From CAYMJK01 sp043101635 (GTDB lineage: Bacteria > Planctomycetota > Phycisphaerae > Phycisphaerales > UBA1924): a DNA stretch of 20,604 nt. The stretch is from NCBI GenBank assembly GCA_043101635.1, contig JBICIE010000142.1:1-20604 (forward strand). The letters run 5' to 3'. Under the pieces are notes generated by a model. It was not told where the DNA came from, ran no database searches, and worked only from the letters and a program-made list of their open reading frames with translations. Of this stretch, positions 12,830-20,249 are shown in pieces (position 1 is the first letter of the stretch; each line of letters starts with the position of its first letter). A program made the position numbers and the translations under genes.

Positions 12830-14992
12830 ATGCGAATGCGATACCTGACTGCCGCGATCTGTGCGGCAGGGCTGCTGGTTTCCGGCGCCCCGGCCCTGGC
12901 ACAGACGGCTCCGCTGGCGACCGAGATCCGCGAGATCGACGTGAATTCCGGCCCCCTCGCCGCCCCCGCCGGCGCACCCGGGGCCCAGGTCGTCTTCTCC
13001 GAGATCATCGCTGTCGACGGCGCCCCCTGGCTCCGCCTGAAGTTCGATGAGGTTCGTCTCCCCGGCAGCGAGCGCGACGGCACTGCCGCGTACCTGCGGA
13101 TCACCTCGTTCCTCGATGGCGGCGTCCAGACGATGAACCAGCGTCACATCGCCGAGTGGCGCGGCACAAGCGCCTACTTCAACGGCGACGCCGTCCTGCT
13201 GGAGATCCTGGCATACGCCGGGACCGGCGACAGCAGCGTCAGCATGACCGAGATCATGGTCGGCGCCGACCTGCCCGGGGGCGCCGACTCCATCTGCGGG
13301 CCGACCGATGACCGGCTGCCCTCCAGCGACCCCCGCGCTGCCCGCCTGCTGCCGGTCGGTTGCACCGGATGGCTCATCAACGACTGCGGTCATTGCTTCC
13401 TGACGGCGGGTCACTGCGCCACCTCGCCAACCTCTTTCACCGTCGTGCAGTTCAACGTCCCGCTCTCCACCTCCGGCGGCGGGCTCGTTCACCCCGGCCC
13501 GGAAGACCAGTACGCGCCCGACACCACCAGCCTGCAGAGCAATGGCGGCCAGGGCACCGGCGACGACTGGGCCTACTTCGGCGTCTTCCCCAACTCGACC
13601 ACAGGCATGTCCGCGTATGAGAAGCAGGGCGACGCCTTCGACATCCCGGATGTCGCGCCGCCGGTGCAGACCCCGCCGCAGCCGATCCGCATCACCGGCT
13701 ACGGCACCACCGGCACGGGCGTCCCGCGCGAGTGGAACCAGGTGCAGAAGACGCACGTCGGCCCCTACTTCCTGCACGCCGGCACGCTGCTGCAGTACCA
13801 GACCGATACCACCGGCGGCAACAGCGGCTCGCCCGTGATCGACGACTCCACCGGCATGGCCATCGGCATCCACACGCACGCCGGCTGCAGCGATACCCGC
13901 GGCAACCAGGGCACCGCCATCGAGCATCCCGGACTGCAGGCCGCACTGGCCGCGCCCCGCGGCGTCTGCTGCCTGACCCCGCCGCTGCTCGAGTTCGCCT
14001 TCCCGACCGGTCGGCCCGACTTCATCACCCCCGGCCTCCCGACCGTCTTTGATGTCGAAGTCATCGAGGCCGGCGGCGTCGCCGATCCGGCATCCGGCAT
14101 GCTGCACGTCTCCATCGACGGCGGCCCGTTCATCCCGACGCCGATGATCGAGGTCACCCCGCGCAACTACGAGGCGACGCTCCCCGCAGTCGACTGCGGC
14201 CAGACGGTCGAGTACTACGTCTCGGCCACCGCCGACGGCGGCCAGATGCGCACCAGCCCCGAGGACGCCCCCGACGAGCGCTACAGCACGACCGTCGCCA
14301 CCGGCGTCAACATCATCGCCGACCTCGACTTCGAGAGCGCCCCGGGCTGGACGGTCCAGAACATCGATCTGCTCGACGGACAGTGGGAGCTTGGCGACCC
14401 CGTCGACTTCGGACGCGGCGACCCCTCGGCCGACTACGACGGCTCCGGCCGCTGCTATCTGACCGACAACGACGCCGCCACCAGCAACTCCGACGTCGAC
14501 GGCGGCCCGACGCGCCTGCTCAGCCCGGTCTACGACCTGAGCGGCCTCGCCGGCGCTTCGATCTCCTACGCCCGCTGGTTCACCAACGACACCGGCGACG
14601 ACCAGTTGACCGTCGAGGTCTCCGACAACGGCGGCGCCAGTTGGACCCTCGTCGAGAGCGTCGGCGACAGCGCCGACTGGGTCGTCGCGGACCACCAGGT
14701 CAATCAGTTCGTGTCGATGACCAGCCAGTTCCGCGTCCGCTTCAGCGCGACGGACAACCCCAACAACTCCATCACCGAGGGCGGCATCGACGCCTTCAAG
14801 CTGCGCTCCGTCGAGTGCGTGACCTGCCGCGCCGATCTCACCGGCGACGGTTCGCTGGACATCTTCGACTTCCTCGAGTTCCAGAACCTCTTCGGCGCCG
14901 GCGACCTGACCGCCGACTTCACCGGTGATGGCGCCCTGGACATCTTCGACTTCCTGGCCTTCCAGAACGAGTTCGCCGCCGGCTGCCCGTAA
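12830..14992 (+). CDS. Secreted trypsin-like serine protease with jelly-roll domain and GC-type dockerin
   Basis: 720 residues. The ATG at 12830 has AAAGGGAGG 7 nt upstream; a TTG three bases earlier is less likely. Signal peptide 1-25 (A-L-A-Q). Residues 26-150 are a beta-rich N-terminal domain or propeptide. The protease domain covers about 155-380, with His195 (L-T-A-G-H-C), Asp245 or 246 (G-D-D-W-A-Y-F) and Ser332 (G-G-N-S-G-S-P-V). Cys pairs flank the catalytic His. About 385-490 is an Ig-like linker, and about 495-663 a jelly-roll-type domain (F-E-S-A-P-G-W-T-V, then G-A-S-I-S-Y-A-R-W) of the kind seen beside secreted peptidases. Residues 666-720 are the dockerin module. It is probably an extracellular endopeptidase; its specificity is unknown. 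Confidence 0.92.
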   Translation: MRMRYLTAAICAAGLLVSGAPALAQTAPLATEIREIDVNSGPLAAPAGAPGAQVVFSEIIAVDGAPWLRLKFDEVRLPGSERDGTAAYLRITSFLDGGVQTMNQRHIAEWRGTSAYFNGDAVLLEILAYAGTGDSSVSMTEIMVGADLPGGADSICGPTDDRLPSSDPRAARLLPVGCTGWLINDCGHCFLTAGHCATSPTSFTVVQFNVPLSTSGGGLVHPGPEDQYAPDTTSLQSNGGQGTGDDWAYFGVFPNSTTGMSAYEKQGDAFDIPDVAPPVQTPPQPIRITGYGTTGTGVPREWNQVQKTHVGPYFLHAGTLLQYQTDTTGGNSGSPVIDDSTGMAIGIHTHAGCSDTRGNQGTAIEHPGLQAALAAPRGVCCLTPPLLEFAFPTGRPDFITPGLPTVFDVEVIEAGGVADPASGMLHVSIDGGPFIPTPMIEVTPRNYEATLPAVDCGQTVEYYVSATADGGQMRTSPEDAPDERYSTTVATGVNIIADLDFESAPGWTVQNIDLLDGQWELGDPVDFGRGDPSADYDGSGRCYLTDNDAATSNSDVDGGPTRLLSPVYDLSGLAGASISYARWFTNDTGDDQLTVEVSDNGGASWTLVESVGDSADWVVADHQVNQFVSMTSQFRVRFSATDNPNNSITEGGIDAFKLRSVECVTCRADLTGDGSLDIFDFLEFQNLFGAGDLTADFTGDGALDIFDFLAFQNEFAAGCP
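14824..14889 (+). repeat. Dockerin-module DNA repeat, copy 2
   Basis: The partner of 10248-10313, with 64 of 66 positions identical. The two differing bases change F-F-D-F to I-F-D-F in the protein. Confidence 0.85.
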
Positions 14993-15021
14993 CCGCCGCG
15001 CCGACAACCAGGCCCAGCGCC

Positions 15022-15054
15022 AGGGGCTCCGGGATCTCCCGGAGCCCTTTCTTC
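15022..15054 (+). terminator. Intrinsic terminator after the protease gene
   Basis: A perfect 10-bp stem (15024-15033 with 15038-15047), extendable by two weaker pairs, has a 4-nt ATCT loop and is followed by TTTCTT. It starts 30 nt after the stop at 14992. Confidence 0.85.
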
Positions 15055-15135
15055 GTGCCGTGCGCCCGGCGCGGCCCGGGTCGGCGGACCGCGGCGAAGC
15101 GTCACAGGTGAGCGGGGCGGATCGGATGTGGCGAA

Positions 15136-15141
15136 TACAAT
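15136..15141 (+). promoter_or_regulatory. -10 box TACAAT for pilT
   Basis: TACAAT lies 25 nt before the pilT ATG. The leader of about 20 nt would contain the GGAAAGGGAG ribosome-binding region. The -35 is unclear. Confidence 0.4.
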
Positions 15142-15166
15142 GGGCGGCCTCTGGAAAGGGAGCCCG

Positions 15167-16258
15167 ATGGACTTTGCCAGCCTGCTCGATGATGTGATTC
15201 AGCGCGGGGCGGGGGACCTGCATCTGCAGGCAGGCAGGCCGCCGATGATCCGGGTGGGCGGAGCGCTGACACCGGCGGCGGAGGCGGCGCTGACCGACGA
15301 CGAGATCCGGGAGATCGTGCGGCAGATCTCGTTCGAGGACGCTCAGGTGCGCCTGGACGCGGATCGGTCGGTGGACTTCAGCTTCGAGATTCCGGGGCGG
15401 GCCCGCTTCCGAGTGAACGCGTTCTTCGAGCGCGGGCGGCTGGCGGCGGCGCTGCGCCAGATCCCGCCGGTGATCCCGGCGTTCGACGAGTTGAACCTGC
15501 CGCACGCGATCAAGGAGATCGCGCTGACGCCGCGGGGGCTGGTGCTGGTGACCGGGACGACCGGCTCGGGCAAGAGCACCACGCTGGCGGCGATGATCGA
15601 CGCGATCAATACCAGCCGGCACGACCGGATCATCACGATCGAGGATCCGATCGAGTTCGTGCATCAGTCCAAGAAAGCGCTGGTGGCGCAGCGGGAGCTT
15701 GGGGGAGATACGCCGTCGTTTCTGGCGGCGCTGCGGGTGGCGCTGCGGCAGGATCCGGATGTGATCCTCGTTGGCGAGCTGCGCGACACCGAGACGATGC
15801 GCACGGCGCTGCAGGCGGCCGACACCGGGCACCTGGTGTTCTCGACGATCCACACGACCAACGCGTCGCAGACGGTGCAGCGGATCATCGCGATGTTCCC
15901 GCCGGACGAGCGCGAACTGCTGCTGCAGCAGCTTGCCGGCAATCTCGAGGGCATCATCAGCCAGCGGCTGGCCAAGACGCGCGATGGCAAGAGCCGGGTG
16001 CCGGCGGTGGAGATCATGCGCAGCAGCCCGGTGATCAGGAAACTGCTGCGCGAGGGCGAGTACGCATCAATCCCGCGCGCCATCGCGGGGCGCGAGCAGG
16101 GGATGCAACTGTTCGATCAGCACCTGGCGTGGCTGTGGAAGGCGGAGATCATCAGCGGTACCGAGGCGCTGCGCCTGGCGACGAACCCCGAGGCGGTGAG
16201 CATGGTGATGAAGGGGGTCTCGACGGCGGATCTTGCAGGTGGGGTGCTGAACTCATAG
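15167..16258 (+). CDS. pilT: PilT-type twitching motility / pilus retraction ATPase
   Basis: 363 residues, the normal length for PilT. It is a hexameric cytoplasmic ATPase that drives disassembly (retraction) of type IV pili. Seen in order: N-terminal D-L-H-L-Q-A-G near 17-23, Walker A G-T-T-G-S-G-K-S-T at 130-138, Asp box I-T-I-E-D-P-I-E-F at 156-164, Walker B D-P-D-V-I-L-V-G-E-L-R-D at 196-207, His box G-H-L-V-F-S-T-I-H-T-T-N at 221-232, and a C-terminal A-G-G-V-L. The ATG at 15167 has GGGAG just upstream. Its codons end in G (GCG, CTG, GTG, CGG) far more than its neighbours'. It converges on the BI-1 gene with an 8-nt gap and faces the pilus/secretion operon further right. Confidence 0.95.
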   Translation: MDFASLLDDVIQRGAGDLHLQAGRPPMIRVGGALTPAAEAALTDDEIREIVRQISFEDAQVRLDADRSVDFSFEIPGRARFRVNAFFERGRLAAALRQIPPVIPAFDELNLPHAIKEIALTPRGLVLVTGTTGSGKSTTLAAMIDAINTSRHDRIITIEDPIEFVHQSKKALVAQRELGGDTPSFLAALRVALRQDPDVILVGELRDTETMRTALQAADTGHLVFSTIHTTNASQTVQRIIAMFPPDERELLLQQLAGNLEGIISQRLAKTRDGKSRVPAVEIMRSSPVIRKLLREGEYASIPRAIAGREQGMQLFDQHLAWLWKAEIISGTEALRLATNPEAVSMVMKGVSTADLAGGVLNS

Positions 16259-16266
16259 GGCGACGC

Positions 16267-17064
16267 TTACTCGCGGCTTTGGAGCAGGGCGAGCAGGCGC
16301 AGGATGGCCACGTAGAGCCAGACCAGCGTGACCAGCAGGCCGAAGGCGGCGTACCACTCCATCCACTTGGGCTGACCGGAGGCGGCGCCCTCTTCGATGA
16401 TGTGGAAGTCGATGACCAGCCACAGCGCCGCCAGCACGACGACGCCGGCGCTGATGGCAATGCCGAGCGTGCCCATCTGCCAGATGTGGGGAACCACGTC
16501 GCTGCCGAGGAACAGGCGCAGCAGCATCGACCCGAAGACGGCGATGAGCAGCCCGATGGTCGCGCCGAAGACGCCCTTGATGAACATGGGCGTGGCCCGC
16601 AGCAGGCGGGCGCCGTAGGCGATGAGCATGGCGCCGGAGACGCCGAAAGTCAGCAGCACCGACTGCGTGATCAGCCCGGTGTCAAGGCTGGCGACGACGC
16701 CCTCCCCGCCCTGGCGGCTGGCGGCAAAGGAAACCCAGAACAGGGAGATCCCGGCCAGGAACGCGCCTTCGAGGATGGCGTAGACGAAGCCCAGATACTG
16801 GGCAGTCCGCGGCTTGAAGCTGATGACCAGCGCCAGGACGAAGCCGGCCAGCCCACTGACCAGGCCCACGCCGATGACCATGTTCTGCGGGACCAGCGAC
16901 CAGACCGCAATCGCGCTGGCGGCGCACACCCCGAGCAGGATGGCGGTGGCGCTGATCGAGCCGGCGATGGTCATGGTCCGCGGGCGGGCCTCTTCGATGT
17001 CGGCCCAGCGCTGCGGCTTGGCGAAGTCCACGGCGCTCAGGGCTGGGTTTCCGCTGCTCAGCAT
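16267..17064 (-). CDS. Bax inhibitor-1/YccA family membrane protein
   Basis: 265 residues with about seven hydrophobic segments, for example I-L-L-G-V-C-A-A-S-A-I-A-V-W, Y-L-G-F-V-Y-A-I-L-E-G-A-F-L-A-G-I-S, and L-V-T-L-V-W-L-Y-V-A-I-L-R-L-L-A near the C-terminus. The Y-A-I-L-E-G stretch and the D-F-H-I-I-E-E-G turn are typical of the large bacterial branch of BI-1 proteins. Bacterial members are inner-membrane proteins linked to calcium leak or to FtsH/stress handling; the role here is unknown. The start at 17064 has AAGGAG 7 nt upstream; an in-frame ATG at 17103 has no SD. It appears to have its own promoter, separate from the STAS operon upstream. Confidence 0.92.
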   Translation of the reverse strand: MLSSGNPALSAVDFAKPQRWADIEEARPRTMTIAGSISATAILLGVCAASAIAVWSLVPQNMVIGVGLVSGLAGFVLALVISFKPRTAQYLGFVYAILEGAFLAGISLFWVSFAASRQGGEGVVASLDTGLITQSVLLTFGVSGAMLIAYGARLLRATPMFIKGVFGATIGLLIAVFGSMLLRLFLGSDVVPHIWQMGTLGIAISAGVVVLAALWLVIDFHIIEEGAASGQPKWMEWYAAFGLLVTLVWLYVAILRLLALLQSRE

Positions 17065-17103
17065 GGGGCATCTCCTTGGCGCCACCTTGGCGCAGTCGGG
17101 CAA

Positions 17104-17112
17104 AGTGTATCA
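17104..17112 (-). promoter_or_regulatory. Extended -10 (TGATACACT) for the BI-1 gene
   Basis: On the minus strand TG-n-TACACT has the extended -10 form and lies 39 nt before the ATG at 17064, leaving a leader of about 33 nt with the SD. It sits in the 82-nt gap after the STAS gene. Confidence 0.45.
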
Positions 17113-17146
17113 GAGACGCCGGTTGGCGGCTGCGGGCCCCGAAGGC

Positions 17147-17497
17147 TCAGCGCAGCTTCTTGAGACCGGCTTCCACGTCCTTGGCGACGGGGATGAGGCG
17201 GTCCAGGCGGGTCATCTTGAGGATGTTGAGCGTCTCGGGGGCGGCGCCGGTGACGATCAGCCTGCCATTGTGCTCGCCGGCGGTGCGCTGGAGGGTGACG
17301 AGCATGCCGAGTCCGGCGGAGGCCAGCAGTTCGACGCGGGAGAGGTCCAGGACGATGCGCCAGGCCCCGCCGGGCGCCTCGGCCTGGAGCTGTCGACCGA
17401 TGACATCGGCCTCGTACTGGGAGACGGTCGGCGACTTGATCGTGGCGACGAGGACGCCGCCCTGGACCGAGGAGTCAACGTGGGTGGCTTCAGCCAT
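17147..17497 (-). CDS. STAS-domain protein (anti-sigma factor antagonist type)
   Basis: 116 residues covering one STAS domain: V-L-V-A-T-I, then W-R-I-V-L-D-L-S-R-V-E-L-L-A-S-A-G-L-G at 46-64 and R-L-I-V-T-G-A-A-P at 79-87. Ser60 is at the position phosphorylated by partner kinases in RsbV/SpoIIAA-like proteins, so switching by an anti-sigma kinase is possible. No such kinase is in the window. It is the last gene of the run of minus-strand genes, 23 nt after the TPR lipoprotein gene, so it is probably co-transcribed with the pilus/secretion genes. Whether it regulates them is an inference. Confidence 0.9.
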   Translation of the reverse strand: MAEATHVDSSVQGGVLVATIKSPTVSQYEADVIGRQLQAEAPGGAWRIVLDLSRVELLASAGLGMLVTLQRTAGEHNGRLIVTGAAPETLNILKMTRLDRLIPVAKDVEAGLKKLR

Positions 17498-17520
17498 GGG
17501 AATCCCCCTGTCCGTGGCGG

Positions 17521-18126
17521 TCAGCCGCGCCGGGCGGCCTCGTCGAGCTGTCGCTCCTGGCGGCGCACCTCGCGCTGGAAGGAGTCGCGCCAGGCGGGGT
17601 CCTGCTCGATGAGCAGCGCGGCCCGCATGGCGTCGAGCGTCTCTGGATCGGCATAGTCAAGTGCGCGGCAGGCGCTGAGGATGCCGCGCAGCGTGCGAAT
17701 GTCGTTGCCGGCGACCTCGTGTGACCGGCGGAAGGCGTCGAGCGACTGGCGGGCGTAGCCGGCGTTGAAGTAGGCGACCCCGAGGTGATACAGAGGCCGA
17801 TGATCGCCGGGCGCCAGCTCGGCGGCCCGCCGGAGCTGCTGCACGGCGCCGATGTAGTTGCCCTCCTCGGCATAGAAGACGCCGATGTTGTGATAGGGCA
17901 CCCAGTAGTCGTCGGCCGTGGCGATGGCCTCGAGCCACAGGCGCTCGGCCTGCGGGAGCTTGCCTTCCTCATAGGCGGCCTGGGCCTGATCATCGAGGCG
18001 GCTGGCCTGGATGATCTGGGGGCGTTCGTCGGTGACGCCCTTGGCGAAGTCAGGCTGCTTGGAGGAAGCGCAGGCGCCGAGCAGCGCCGCCGCAAGGAGC
18101 AACAGAAGGGGTCGATACTGCGTCAC
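17521..18126 (-). CDS. TPR-repeat lipoprotein
   Basis: 201 residues from a GTG start whose first bases overlap the upstream stop (GTGA, translational coupling). The signal ends in L-G-A-C, Cys19 lipidated. Three TPR units follow at about 44-75, 79-112 and 113-146 (for example Y-H-N-I-G-V-F-Y-A-E-E-G-N and Y-H-L-G-V-A-Y-F-N-A-G-Y). The C-terminus is a charged helix rich in Arg, Gln and Glu. TPR lipoproteins in type IV pilus systems (PilF/PilW type) help place the secretin in the outer membrane. The position here, directly after GspL/GspM-like genes, makes a similar pilotin-like job plausible, though the protein is shorter than PilF and homology is not shown. Confidence 0.87.
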   Translation of the reverse strand: MTQYRPLLLLLAAALLGACASSKQPDFAKGVTDERPQIIQASRLDDQAQAAYEEGKLPQAERLWLEAIATADDYWVPYHNIGVFYAEEGNYIGAVQQLRRAAELAPGDHRPLYHLGVAYFNAGYARQSLDAFRRSHEVAGNDIRTLRGILSACRALDYADPETLDAMRAALLIEQDPAWRDSFQREVRRQERQLDEAARRG

Positions 18127-18710
18127 GGGGTTCGCTCCGATTGCGGGCGATATGGCTTGAGGAAGGTGACATTGACGGTCCAGCCCTGGGTGTCGGGCCG
18201 GATCTCAAGGCGCTCGATCTCGACGCCGGGGATCTGGTCGGTGACCTGTGTGATCCAGTCGATCACGGGCTCGAGAGTGCGATTGCGGATGTTGTTGATG
18301 GTGACGCTGGTTTCGATGAGGCTGCCGCGCGGCGTATCGCGCGTCGGCGCCGAGGGGAGCGGATTGTCCAGGCCAGACCGCCGGGCCAGGTTCTCGATGC
18401 GGGTGACCAGGTCGGGAACGCGGACGAAGGGGTTCTCGCTGCCGCGCGAGGCGGCCTGCTGGTACTGCGGGACGAGCTGCTCGACGGCGGCGAGTTCGGT
18501 CCTGGCGTCCTGAAGCTGGCCGGCGGCGCTGGTCCGCTGCAGGGAGCCCCACATGGCCGCCGCGCCGGCGCCGAGCATGATCACCACAGAGAAGGCCACC
18601 AGACGGCGCGGGCGATTGCGCCGGGCCCTGCGGGCCGCCATCGCGGCGAGGGCAAAGCGGGTGTCATCCGCCTCGCGATCCATGCTCGGTGAGGAGAAGT
18701 CGCTGTCCAC
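18123..18710 (-). CDS. GspM/PilO-like inner-membrane platform protein
   Basis: 195 residues: a basic cytoplasmic N-terminus (R-R-A-R-R-N-R-P-R-R), one membrane helix at about 37-55, a coiled-coil-like stretch (about 58-88), then an alpha/beta domain ending with V-E-I-E-R-L-E-I-R-P-D-T-Q-G-W-T-V-N-V-T-F. That architecture matches GspM of type II secretion and PilO of type IV pili, which pair with GspL or PilM/PilN at the inner membrane. The GTG start at 18710 directly follows the stop of the GspL-like gene (TGAGTG), with GGAG upstream. An internal ATG near 18683 is a less likely start. The family call rests on architecture and gene order; primary sequence is too divergent for certainty. Confidence 0.75.
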   Translation of the reverse strand: MDSDFSSPSMDREADDTRFALAAMAARRARRNRPRRLVAFSVVIMLGAGAAAMWGSLQRTSAAGQLQDARTELAAVEQLVPQYQQAASRGSENPFVRVPDLVTRIENLARRSGLDNPLPSAPTRDTPRGSLIETSVTINNIRNRTLEPVIDWITQVTDQIPGVEIERLEIRPDTQGWTVNVTFLKPYRPQSERTP

Positions 18711-20249
18711 TCACTCGTCTCCACGATCGCTGAGCCAGGTTCCGATGAGGCTGACGGTCGTGCCCTGCCGGCTGCCAAGGTAGCGCACGTTCACGGCGAC
18801 GGTGTCTGCGGTGGCCTCGACGGCCTCTGCGGTCTCGGTGTCGGGCGCGGTGAACTTCACCGTCACCGCGGCGCTGGAGAGCACGATCTCGCTCAGGGTG
18901 ATCTTGGGGCCGTGCTCGCCGATGAACAGGCTGATCGCGTCGAGTTCCTCAAGGATCGGGCGGGGCTGGCGGGTGCGCTCGGTGGGCGGTCCGCCGGTGA
19001 GTTCCTCGATCCGCTGCGTCAGCAGGTAGCGAAAGTCGCGGGTGATGCCCGGATCGACGCTCTGGGCGAGGGCGCGGGTCTCGTCGATGACCTGCCGGCG
19101 GGTCTGCTCGAAGGCGCCGGCCGCCTGCCACTGGCGGAAGCCGACGACGCCCAGCAGCGCGGCCATGGCCAGCGCCGCAGCGCAGATCGAGAGATAGGCG
19201 GCGCGATGGGCCCGCCCGGGGCGGGCCGAGAGGCTGACGAGCGCGGCGCCGGGATCGCCGGCGTCCGGCAGCCGGCCGAGATCAGCCTGGCGGACGAGTC
19301 GGTCCAGGGTGGCCTCGACGGGATCATCCGGGACGGCCATGTCAACGGTCGCGCCCGGCCAGGCGGCGCCGAGCGTCTCGCCGATCTGGGCGGGGGTCAG
19401 GGAGCCGGAGGCTTCGGCGAGCGGCGGACAGACGCAGATGATGCGGGCCGGCGCCTGTCCGAGCTGGGCCGACCAGCTCAGCCAGTCGCTGGCGAGGCGG
19501 CCCAGGTCAGCCGGGCGGACGGCCACGGCGGAAGCCTCTGCGCTGGCGAGGCGCATCCGCCCACCGGTGATGAGCCGGCCGGCGCGGGCCCAGGACCAGA
19601 TCAGTGCGCCATCGGGATCGATCAGGATGCAGGCGGTGACCGGGGCGTCCGTCGCCGCGACGCGGGTGTCGGCGTCGTCGTCGGCGTCGGCAAGGCCCGG
19701 ATCCCAGGCGCAGCTCAGGGCGTGCCAGATGGAGAGGATGCGCCCGGCGCTGCGCCCGCGCGCGTCGAGACGGTCGATCAGCAGCCGGATGTCGGCGTCG
19801 GGAATCGTCATGGCGCCCAGGCGCCCGGGCACGCCGTTGCCGCCGGCGGGATGGCCGGCGGCCTGGATCGAGGCGTCGGCGACGGTGGCGTCGCGCCCGA
19901 ATCGCCCCGCGGCGGTGGCGCCGAACTCGTCGAACTCGTCGTCTGCCGGGGCGCCCGCGGCAGCGCGGGCCAAGGCGGCCTGGACCACCTGCTGGTCGGC
20001 GGACGGAGCGGTGAGCCAGTCGATCACAGCGCCTTCAGCGTCCACGACCACCGCGGTCAGCGATGGCCCCTCGGCGGAGGCGCCGAGGCGCTTGTCGATC
20101 CAGTCCGCCGCGCCGTTGAGCTGATCGGCGGCGTCGAGGGCGTCCTCGGCGGGCGTCCAGACCTCGGCGGTCTGCATGCCAACGAGGCGGACGCGCCGGA
20201 TGCGCCGGGCACGATCCTGGCGCTGGATGAACGCCACGCGTGTCGCCAT
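18711..20249 (-). CDS. GspL-like / PilM-PilN-type fusion protein
   Basis: 512 residues. The long cytoplasmic N-terminus (1-345) has the strand-rich pattern of an actin-like GspL/PilM domain: V-R-L-V-G-M-Q near 20, V-T-A-C-I-L-I-D-P-D-G-A-L-I-W-S-W at 204-220, and R-I-I-C-V-C-P-P near 269. A basic/Ala stretch is followed by one membrane helix at 351-371, a coiled-coil region, and a C-terminal PilN-like domain ending in V-S-L-I-G-T-W. GspL anchors the secretion/pilus ATPase to the inner membrane. The ATG overlaps the upstream stop (TGATG), so translation is coupled. A low-complexity acidic insertion occurs at about 100-125. The call rests on domain order and neighbours. Confidence 0.75.
   Translation of the reverse strand: MATRVAFIQRQDRARRIRRVRLVGMQTAEVWTPAEDALDAADQLNGAADWIDKRLGASAEGPSLTAVVVDAEGAVIDWLTAPSADQQVVQAALARAAAGAPADDEFDEFGATAAGRFGRDATVADASIQAAGHPAGGNGVPGRLGAMTIPDADIRLLIDRLDARGRSAGRILSIWHALSCAWDPGLADADDDADTRVAATDAPVTACILIDPDGALIWSWARAGRLITGGRMRLASAEASAVAVRPADLGRLASDWLSWSAQLGQAPARIICVCPPLAEASGSLTPAQIGETLGAAWPGATVDMAVPDDPVEATLDRLVRQADLGRLPDAGDPGAALVSLSARPGRAHRAAYLSICAAALAMAALLGVVGFRQWQAAGAFEQTRRQVIDETRALAQSVDPGITRDFRYLLTQRIEELTGGPPTERTRQPRPILEELDAISLFIGEHGPKITLSEIVLSSAAVTVKFTAPDTETAEAVEATADTVAVNVRYLGSRQGTTVSLIGTWLSDRGDE

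Noticed and set aside
12497..15853. A minus-strand open frame of over 1100 codons opposite the protease and pilT genes
   Set aside because: It lies across from genes with clear catalytic motifs, crosses an intrinsic terminator and two genes, and has the Gly/Ala/Arg/Val-rich composition of a high-GC shadow frame.
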